Positions 58,294-64,000 of a stretch of 64,000 bases of DNA are shown here, piece by piece (the stretch's first letter is position 1; each line of letters begins with the position of its first letter). The notes under the pieces were generated by a model. The model was not told the origin of the DNA, ran no database searches, and saw nothing but the letters and a program-made list of their open reading frames with translations. Position numbers and translations under genes: made by a program. Origin of the DNA: Uloborus plumipes. Lineage: Eukaryota > Arthropoda > Arachnida > Araneae > Uloboridae. The stretch is taken from positions 1-64,000 of the forward strand of contig JAXGGA010000024.1 of assembly GCA_038373865.1 (NCBI GenBank), given 5' to 3'.

Positions 58294-59721
58294 CACTGGC
58301 GGAAAAAAAAATCCCAACACCAAGAAAAAATTACTGTAGAGTAATGAAATTTGGGTAATGCAATTGTCTAGTTAACATGATTAATTGATTAAATGTACAA
58401 GATCACAGGCTAATTTAAGCTCAAGAAAATGCTGTGCAAATGTGAAATTATGTTAATTTAATAGAGGGTGTAACCTCCAGAATTTTGAAGGCAAGCCTGC
58501 AAGCGTGCATGCATTATGTCATACAGGTGCCGAATGTCACTTTGTGGTATGGAGTACCATGCTTGTTGCACTTGTTGTGTCAATACTAGGACCGTCACTG
58601 TTGACTGTGGATGATGCTCCAGGTGCCGTCCAATGATATCCCATACGTTATCAATTGGAGACAGACCTGGTGATTTTGCAGGTCATGGTAACATGTCAGC
58701 ACTCTGTAGAGCACATTGCGTTACAGCAGCGATGTGAGGGTGAGCGTTATCCTGTTGGAAAACTCCCCTTTGAATGCTACTCATGAAGGGCTGTACTACT
58801 GGTTAAATTACCAGACTGACGACAAATTTTCAGTCAGTGAGTTTGGGATAACCACAAGAGTGCCCCTGCTGTCGTAATAAATTGCTCCCGAGACCATGAC
58901 TCCAGGTGTGGGTTCCGTGTGTCTAGGCCGTAGACCGCTTGGATGCAGGCGGTCCCTTGGCCTCCTTCTGACCAATATACCGCCCCCACTGGTACTAAGG
59001 CAGAATCTGTTTTCATCAAAACTTACAACAGATCTCCACTCCGACCTCCAGTGAGCTCTGTCTTGGCACCACTGCCGTCGGAAACGGCAATGGTTTGCAG
59101 TCAATGGAATACCGGCTAGAGGCTGCCTGGCTGGGAGCTGTCTTTGAAGTAAACAGTTTCTTATCGTTCCTTGAGTCACGACGGTACCAACTGCAGCTCG
59201 AATGTCAGCCGCAGATGCAGTACGATGCGCCGCAGCCGTACGCAAGATTCGGCGATCTTCCTTCTCAGTCGTGCCACGTGGCAGCTCTGAACTCGATCTT
59301 ATTGAAGTAGTACCATCCCTTGACCATAGCTTCCAATAATCATGCATGGTGGAAACATTCCCACCCAATTTTTTTTGCAATATCACAAAATGAAAATCCA
59401 CCTTCTCGTAGCCAAATTGTACGACCTCGTTTAAACTCGGTGAGCTGTTGATAATGGCTTCTTCGTCTTCTTAAAGGCAATCCAGGCTAACATGAACGCA
59501 ATTCATCAAATTTCACGGAAAAATAATACTCACGAGCTTTACAACACGCTTTTAAAAGAAGCCTTATTTGCATGTTCTGGGTGACGCCAGCTGCGCCACC
59601 CTTATGCGCGGAGCACGAAATTTCAATCGATGTCATCTTTCAGTTGCATAAACACGCCTACCAAATTTCGTTTATCTAACACAAGTCTTTCTTGGTGTTG
59701 GGATTTTTTTTTCCGCCAGTG
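58294..59721 (-). mobile_element. Tc1-like transposon, family 1 copy C (1428 bp)
   Basis: Full-length, TA-flanked (58292-58293 and 59722-59723), with TIR CACTGGCGG + poly-A + TCCCAACACCAAGAAA. Closely related to copies at 18868-20612 and 24181-25604. Confidence 0.92.
58458..59481 (-). pseudogene. Tc1-like DDE transposase (copy C), 197-codon open stretch
   Basis: The longest intact frame of the three family copies (58808-59401) covers the helix-turn-helix linker and the first half of the catalytic core. It includes TTEKEDRRILRTAAAHRTAS, SFDENRFCLSTSGGGI (first Asp; the usual Ser-Asp-Glu reads Phe-Asp-Glu here) and GVMVSGAIYYDSRG. The ATG is lost (ATTGCC at 59481). The segment with the second and third acidic residues is out of frame. 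Confidence 0.85.
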
Positions 59722-59723
59722 TA

Positions 59724-60188
59724 TATAAACATTAACATAAACAATGAAGTTGAAGACTAATATAGAAACAAAATAATCATCACACAGGCCAAAGGACACT
59801 TGTGGCAGCTCTTTGAAACTGGTAGCAAACATTTTTTTTTTAAATTGGAAGTATAAAACTTCCCAAGGAAAATTCCCAAAAGACCCTGGGGCCTTCATCA
59901 CGGGGACTCCCCTAGGGTAGGGAAAAGTGAAGTGAGATGTTTCTAGACAGTTGCAGGCGAAACGCTTAAAAAGATACAATTTTAGCCCCCGACATATCAC
60001 AACAAGCATAAGGTCACTAGAAGTCCGATTCATTTAAGCAAACACATGAGATAATACAGTTCAAAAAACACCATATAAAAGCAATAAAACCCAAATGAAA
60101 CTGAACGACTAGAAACTACAAGATATACAAAAACAAGAACTTTCAACCAACACTGTAAGAACTGCATACCTATAGCTTCTTTTTTGTG
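59724..60188. other. No gene recognised
   Basis: A minus-strand open frame (59623-60033) spans the Tc1 border into this stretch and is therefore not a native gene. Confidence 0.5.
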
Positions 60189-60423
60189 TAACTGTAAAAT
60201 TGCTAATTTTACAATTTCATTACTGTGCATTTTACAGTTTTATACTGGGACCTCTGCTACCAGTGTTATACTGTTGTTTTTACAGTTATAATACAGCTCA
60301 TTTTGTGGTAATAAACTGCAAAATTGCCAGTTTTACAGTTTATTATTGTGATTTTTACAGATTAAACCGGAACCTCTGCTGCCAGTATTATGCTGTAAAA
60401 ACAACTCTTTACTTTTTGCAGTA
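60189..60423. mobile_element. CACTG-family element, copy 7 (left end eroded)
   Basis: The right end reads TTTTTGCAGTA followed by TA. The left end starts within the motif array after GTGTA. The interior has the usual CTGTAAAATTGCTAATTTTA and CTCTGCTACCAGT landmarks. Confidence 0.7.
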
Positions 60424-61214
60424 TAGTACTTAAAAAATCATAACATGTCAAGAAACGAAAGAAAAAGGCAACCATGTATGCTTAATGACTTTTTATTAAG
60501 TTTCTTTTAGTTTCTTAGAATATTTTTATATTTTCAACATGAATGTCATTCCAAAAATTCAAGCCCGTCATTTCAAAACATTCAAGAGGGAGGGGTTGGG
60601 AAAGAGGGGCAAAAGTTATAAACTCAAAGCATATAGTGCCGACAAGTAAGAAAAACTGTGAATGCATTAATTTGTCAAATCAAGGAGAAGGTTGTCTCCC
60701 CCCTGACCCCCTAAATGACATGTCTGATAAAAATCTCTCAACGGAGACAGTCACCCATTCTGTTTAGATGATAATAATGTACTCCATCATGTGCTGTCTG
60801 ATTAATAAAAACTCCTTTTGCTGCATATTTTTCTTTCACTTAAGTTCATGCTGCGCTTGTTTAATCAACTCAACAATTTTTGCAGTTTTTTGCACTGTTT
60901 TTATTCATTTAGTGTTTTAATTAGTCAATGTGGTTTGAAAAACAATAATAGTTTGCATCTACTTTAACAACTTTTATTTCCCATTTTTTGTTTCCACGCA
61001 CAGGTAAACGATTGTTTCTTATGTTCATTTCTTATGTACTGTTTCAATTACTCTAAGAGGAAAATAATGCAAACTGAACTGTAAAGAATATTGAATCAAT
61101 TAAGCTAAGGCAGTTTGAAATTTAGGGAAAAAAATGCTGCAAACGGAGTTCATATATTAGTAGTAATGGAAATAAAATAGTTACCTTTTCGCAGAACACT
61201 AAAGGAGAAAATCA

Positions 61215-61564
61215 CACTGCAAAAAATGAACTCCGGTTTTTCCAGTATAATACTGGCATCCGAGATTCTAATTTCAAACTGTAAAATGCACAGTAATAAA
61301 CTGCATAACTAGCAATTTTAGTTTCATCCTGTAAAGTTCGCAATTTTACATTTCATTGCCATAAAATTTAACTGTATCATACAATGAAAACAACATTATA
61401 ATACTGGCAGCAGAGGTTCCAGTTCAAAACTGTAATATGCACGGTAATGAACTGTAAAGTTAGCAATTTTGCAGTTTATTAACTGTTAAATGAGCAATTT
61501 TTACAGTTTATTACAATAAAATTAGCTATATTATACTGTAAAAACAACATTCATTTTTACAGTG
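61215..61564. mobile_element. CACTG-family element, copy 8 (350 bp)
   Basis: CACTGCAAAAAATGAACTC at the left, TTCATTTTTACAGTG at the right. The flanks are CA on both sides in place of TA. The motif array and the CTGGCATCCGAG and CTGGCAGCAGAGG landmarks agree with copies 1 and 2. Confidence 0.8.
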
Positions 61565-61566
61565 CA

Positions 61567-64000
61567 GCGTTGTAAAGGTATAGAGTAGAAAGTAACTGTA
61601 GACACGTGTTTTGGGTGTTACAAGGAATCTATTATACCAATGGATTTAGTTATGAGTTTATGAATTTCAGATGTCCGCTGAAAGTCCATTATTGGAGTTC
61701 TTATATTTTGAGGCCCACAAGTTTATGCATTGATAAAGGAGATAGATCCTTTTAGTTCCCAAGAATGATAACTTTTCGATGTTTTTTTTTCCGGGGGGGG
61801 GGGGGTTATTGGATACTCAACTCTTTTTTAGCTGCAACAATTCTTTTTAGAGTTAAAGTTTTCACTACTTTTCCCTGTTTTAATTGCAAATTGATATATT
61901 TGTCTAAAATTGTAACTGCGAAACAAGTTTTGTTGAAATGCTCTCAGAGTTATTGCTTTATACCTCAGTTTTCATTTTCAAGCTTTGTTATATTTTTGTT
62001 CTAACATGAGCTACTAATCTTTACTGTTTGTTTAAATTTTTTTCCTTTTTAAATCTTAAATTGTGATTAACTTTCGACTTTGTGTAAAAAAATTGCATTA
62101 CTTGACTCTGTTTATTGTTAGATACTTTGAAAACAAGCACACATAAACAATTAATTTGAGTTCCTGAATTTTCAGTAATACTTATACTAAATTTTTTTTC
62201 TAAATTAAACAAGCCATTTTGAATTTAGTTGATTTTTTTTAAAACAAAAACCTGACTGTATTACGTCGTGTACATGACCAGGATTTTATTTCTTTCTCCT
62301 AATGTTTTAGTACGTTCGAAATTGTTTTCGAAATGTAAAAAAAAAATTAAGCTAATATAGTGTTTGTGTGAGCTATCCTGCTTTAAAACACACAAAAATT
62401 GATTATTTGGAGAATTCTTTGGTATTAAAATAAATAAATAAGTAAGTAAATGGGCAAGACTAATGAGTTTTTTAGATTGTTTTATTACATGTATGAACAT
62501 GGGAAACACATTTAGAAATAATATTCACATGCAACCAATTTTTATGCATATTCATGCAACTGCTGTTTTCAGATGGCGGGACAGATGGAGCTCGTATGAT
62601 TTTCATCTGAAACAGAAAAAAGAAAAGAAAAAAAAAAAAAAACACTATTTTAATTTTCATATATTTTTCTCCGATATGAGCTAATTATAACAAAAAAATT
62701 ATAAAATTTGAATGTTTTCTCAGGTTTACAAAAAAAAAAAAAAAAAAAAAAAACATTTCAACTTGCAAAAAAAAAACTTACGAATTTTTTTGGGGTTAAT
62801 GCTTTTAGATTAAATATAAAAGAAAACAATACAGAAGCTAACAAAACTTGGTTTGTTTCAATTGGACATCTAGTTTTTTTTTTACACTCACTCCCGCCAG
62901 TTCGAGGAAATCGAAGAACGAAAACTCAAGAAAACAGGTTTTTAAGTTTTCGGTCAAAAAAAAAAAAAAAAAAAAAGAGCGGAACATCCACAAATTAAAA
63001 TATTGCTTGGAACGATCGTCGAACTTTTTCAGATACATGGTTTAGAGTTATTCTACCGGAGGGGTTCCCCAACTGCCCGAGTTCTCGTACACCTGCTCAG
63101 TGCTGTATCTCTGGAATTATTTAGAATTAGCATATATAACTTTGCCTACACATTCTTTGATATAAAATGAATATGTTTAAACGATTGAAAGCAAAATCAA
63201 TTTTTTAGCTTTCTGAGGCAGGTATTTTAACACTTCAGAAGTTGAAATCTTAGAAATTCTTATTTATACAATCTGATGTTTAGACTTTTTTTTTAAAAAC
63301 TTCTTATCTAGCACCTTGGGCCAACTTTTCTGAAGGACTATTCCACTATCACGTGCACGGCAATCAGACACTCTATAACTCCGTCAAAATTTTGTTCCTG
63401 ACTAGCGATGCATTTTTTGGGAGGAATTTTTGAGCCAGTGGAATAAAAAAAAGATTCTTTTCTGGAAATATTGGAGAAAAGGAAAGTTAAATGTTTAAAA
63501 ATAGTCCACATTGATTATACTTATTAGAAATTTAGGCTTATTATTTAACCTATTTAAAAACTGGGCAAAAGCTTTTTTTTTTTAAATACCAAATACAACC
63601 AATTTCTAAATCAAAATTATTCAAATTAAAATAATCATGATTAAACTGTTAATTTTGAATAAGATGCAATTTTAGTAAATAGTTCAATGAATTTTCTTGA
63701 CAGTTTTTTTTTTTTCGTTTCGTTTCGTTTCCTTTTTTTTTTCTTGTAAATTCTGAGAATTAACTTCGAAAGTTGCGATTTTTTTAAATTTTAGTGTCAC
63801 ACGCGCAGTTATACTATGTTATATGAGTATACTGTACATATATATACAGATACACTAGGTGTATCGAAAAAATATTCAGTTGATAAAACAAAGCCGCTAC
63901 AGACAAACATGTACCACAAACAATTACTAAGATCAAAAAATATTTAGGTGTTTCGCACGAGTTGTAAAATTTACTTTCCTTAAAAAAAATTGTTTTTTTT
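61567..64000. other. No gene recognised; homopolymer-rich
   Basis: AT-rich with many A/T and some G homopolymers (for example 61796-61805, 62730-62753). GGAGGGGTTCCCCAACTGCC at 63059-63078 resembles a hAT end, but no partner was seen. Confidence 0.5.

Noticed and set aside
59623..60033. 136-aa minus-strand open frame
   Set aside because: It crosses the left flank and TIR of Tc1 copy C, so it is a chance frame created by the insertion.

Overview
The window looks like gene-poor, AT-rich animal nuclear DNA, most likely from an arthropod and probably an arachnid. That placement is inference: it rests on the density of Tc1/mariner, pogo-like, hAT and piggyBac-like DNA transposons, on the two Tc1-like transposase types present, and on the absence of any prokaryotic operon or ribosome-binding layout. 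No CRISPR array, rRNA gene or intact tRNA gene was seen. Only one host protein-coding gene is well supported: a GC-rich secreted glycine/tyrosine/tryptophan-rich protein at 11355-11978, with an upstream TATA box and a downstream poly(A) signal. Two further short first-exon candidates (29137-29164 and 56697-56769) rest only on an ATG followed by a good splice donor.

Layout. 0-8 kb: a TA-flanked element (783-2394), a ~300-bp tandem repeat split by a 988-bp hAT element with a perfect 8-bp target-site duplication (TSD), and a 2.1-kb element (4823-6945) with a perfect 9-bp TSD that carries a decayed minus-strand gene with a recognisable but unnamed conserved motif. 7.5-11 kb: a MITE, a foldback element with ~500-bp arms and a smaller MITE inside its loop, and a SINE-like fragment. 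11-13.7 kb: the secreted-protein gene followed by a ~120-bp satellite. 13.9-16 kb: a pogo-like element, a LINE-like 3' end and a hAT element. 17.1-20.7 kb: a nested stack, in which a TA-flanked host element contains a 589-bp near-perfect palindrome and a Tc1 element, and the Tc1 element itself carries a hAT MITE.

23-26 kb: a TTAA MITE, a second Tc1 copy and a tandem duplication. 29-32 kb: an exon candidate, a hammerhead-ribozyme-like motif on the minus strand and a piggyBac-like MITE inserted between two copies of a 54-bp repeat. 33.7-35.6 kb: a second TA-flanked element rich in iterated GTAAGTGCG motifs, with another piggyBac-like MITE inside. 37-41.6 kb: a second pogo-like copy, two members of a CACTG...CAGTG family, and a different Tc1-like element (forward strand) inside one copy of a local duplication. 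42.8-50 kb: a hAT MITE, a tRNA-derived SINE, a third TA-flanked element with iterated ATTGGACC motifs, and a TTAA element. 52.7-61.6 kb: six more CACTG-family copies, long-period tandem repeats, an exon candidate and the third copy of the first Tc1 family. The last 2.4 kb is AT-rich with homopolymers.

How the parts relate: nearly everything recognisable is mobile DNA, and the nesting gives relative ages. Three unrelated-looking TA-flanked elements (17100-20724, 33712-35630, 45565-47557) and the pogo-like pair share one design, in which a short terminal motif recurs many times in both orientations inside the element. The element at 4823-6945 and this iterated-motif group are the best candidates for something not well described. 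All boundaries were read by eye; no alignment or database search was run.
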